Source of the DNA: Pseudomonadota bacterium
Lineage (GTDB): Bacteria > Pseudomonadota > Gammaproteobacteria > Enterobacterales > Enterobacteriaceae
Direction of reading: 5' to 3'
NCBI GenBank assembly: GCA_023454395.1
Contig: JAEYFY010000211.1
Coordinates: forward strand, 1-5,068
Length of the DNA stretch: 5,068 bases
Notes under the pieces: generated by a model
The model's input: only the letters and a program-made list of their open reading frames with translations
The model's database searches: none
What the model was told of the DNA's origin: nothing
Position numbers and translations under genes: made by a program
Shown: positions 4,647-5,068 of the stretch, piece after piece
Position numbering within the stretch: the stretch's first letter is position 1
Layout of the letters: the number at the start of each line of letters is the position of its first letter

Positions 4647-5068
4647 TTAAAACGGAATATCGTCATCAAAGTCCATTGGTGGTTCATTGCTTGGTGCTGG
4701 AGCCGCTGCGGGTTGTTGTGCAGGGCGAGATTGCGCGCCACCGCTAAATTGTTGTGATGCTTGTGGTTGTTGTGGTTGACCCCAACCGCCTTGACCGCCT
4801 TGTGAAGGTGCGCCATCTTGACCACCACGGCCACCTAACATCTGCATGGAGCCACCGATATTGACCACAACTTCAGTGCTATATCTGTCTTGACCGCTTT
4901 GGTCTTGCCATTTACGTGTTTGTAATTGACCTTCGATATACACTTGTGAACCTTTACGCAGATATTCGCCTGCAATTTCCGCTAATTTGCCGAAAATTAC
5001 CACACGGTGCCACTCGGTTTTTTCTTTCATTTCACCGGTTTGTTTATCGCGCCAGCTTTCTGATGTTG
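4647..5068 (-). CDS. ssb: SSB, single-stranded DNA-binding protein (N-terminus outside window)
   Basis: SSB coats single-stranded DNA as a homotetramer during replication, recombination and repair, and recruits partner enzymes through its C-terminal tip. The reading frame enters at the right edge (bases 5067-5068 complete a codon) and gives 139 residues; comparison with E. coli SSB suggests about 36 are missing. The OB-fold is recognisable in [49 protein letters not shown] and GSMQMLGG, with the stacking tryptophans of ESW, TEW and RKW. A Gly/Gln/Pro-rich disordered linker of about 55 residues follows. The acidic tip MDFDDDIPF is intact. It reads leftward towards the group II intron, whose likely 5' end is 43 nt past the stop. 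The promoter is outside the window; in E. coli ssb is divergent from uvrA with SOS control. Confidence 0.97.
   Translation of the reverse strand, partial: TSESWRDKQTGEMKEKTEWHRVVIFGKLAEIAGEYLRKGSQVYIEGQLQTRKWQDQSGQDRYSTEVVVNIGGSMQMLGGRGGQDGAPSQGGQGGWGQPQQPQASQQFSGGAQSRPAQQPAAAPAPSNEPPMDFDDDIPF

Noticed and set aside
4589..4834. 81-codon leftward frame overlapping the 3' end of ssb
   Set aside because: It is His/Asn/Gln-rich because it reads the Gly/Gln/Pro linker of SSB in another frame, so it is a shadow.

Overview
The window looks like a chromosomal segment of a gammaproteobacterium of the Morganellaceae. Proteus is the best guess: LexA, Zur and SSB are close to the enterobacterial proteins but carry Proteus-like substitutions, and the DNA is AT-rich. 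This taxonomic call rests on remembered protein sequences, not on a search.

Layout, left to right. lexA (SOS repressor, + strand, missing its first 12 to 13 codons) ends at a strong stem-loop terminator. A relBE-type toxin-antitoxin operon follows on the + strand with its own clear promoter and a probable operator between the -35 and -10 boxes. RelB is intact. The relE frame is broken by two consecutive TAA codons, although the last 26 codons of the toxin are still present in frame behind them. A hairpin terminator separates relE from the convergent zur gene (zinc-responsive Fur-family repressor, - strand). About 200 bp without a gene follows; it holds a strong leftward terminator and several short repeats.

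Next comes a complete-looking mobile group II intron of about 2.55 kb on the - strand. It has 5' ribozyme domains I-III, a 634-residue reverse transcriptase/maturase with a C-terminal HNH endonuclease, a canonical 34-nt domain V and a domain VI with a bulged branch-point A. The window ends inside ssb (single-stranded DNA-binding protein, - strand, missing about 36 N-terminal codons).

How the parts relate. ssb, the intron and the terminator at 1978-1997 all read leftward, so the intron appears to sit in the sense orientation in the 3' untranslated region of ssb, between its stop codon and its terminator. It could therefore be transcribed from the ssb promoter and spliced out without touching the SSB frame. 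lexA and ssb are both DNA-damage/repair genes, and in E. coli lexA, zur and ssb lie in the same general chromosomal region. Here relBE fills the lexA-zur interval that dinF and yjbJ occupy in E. coli.

I found no CRISPR array, tRNA or rRNA gene, and no convincing new defence system. The features most worth a second look are the doubly interrupted relE, the location of the intron, the overlap of the maturase stop codon with catalytic domain V, and the unsettled 5' end of the intron.
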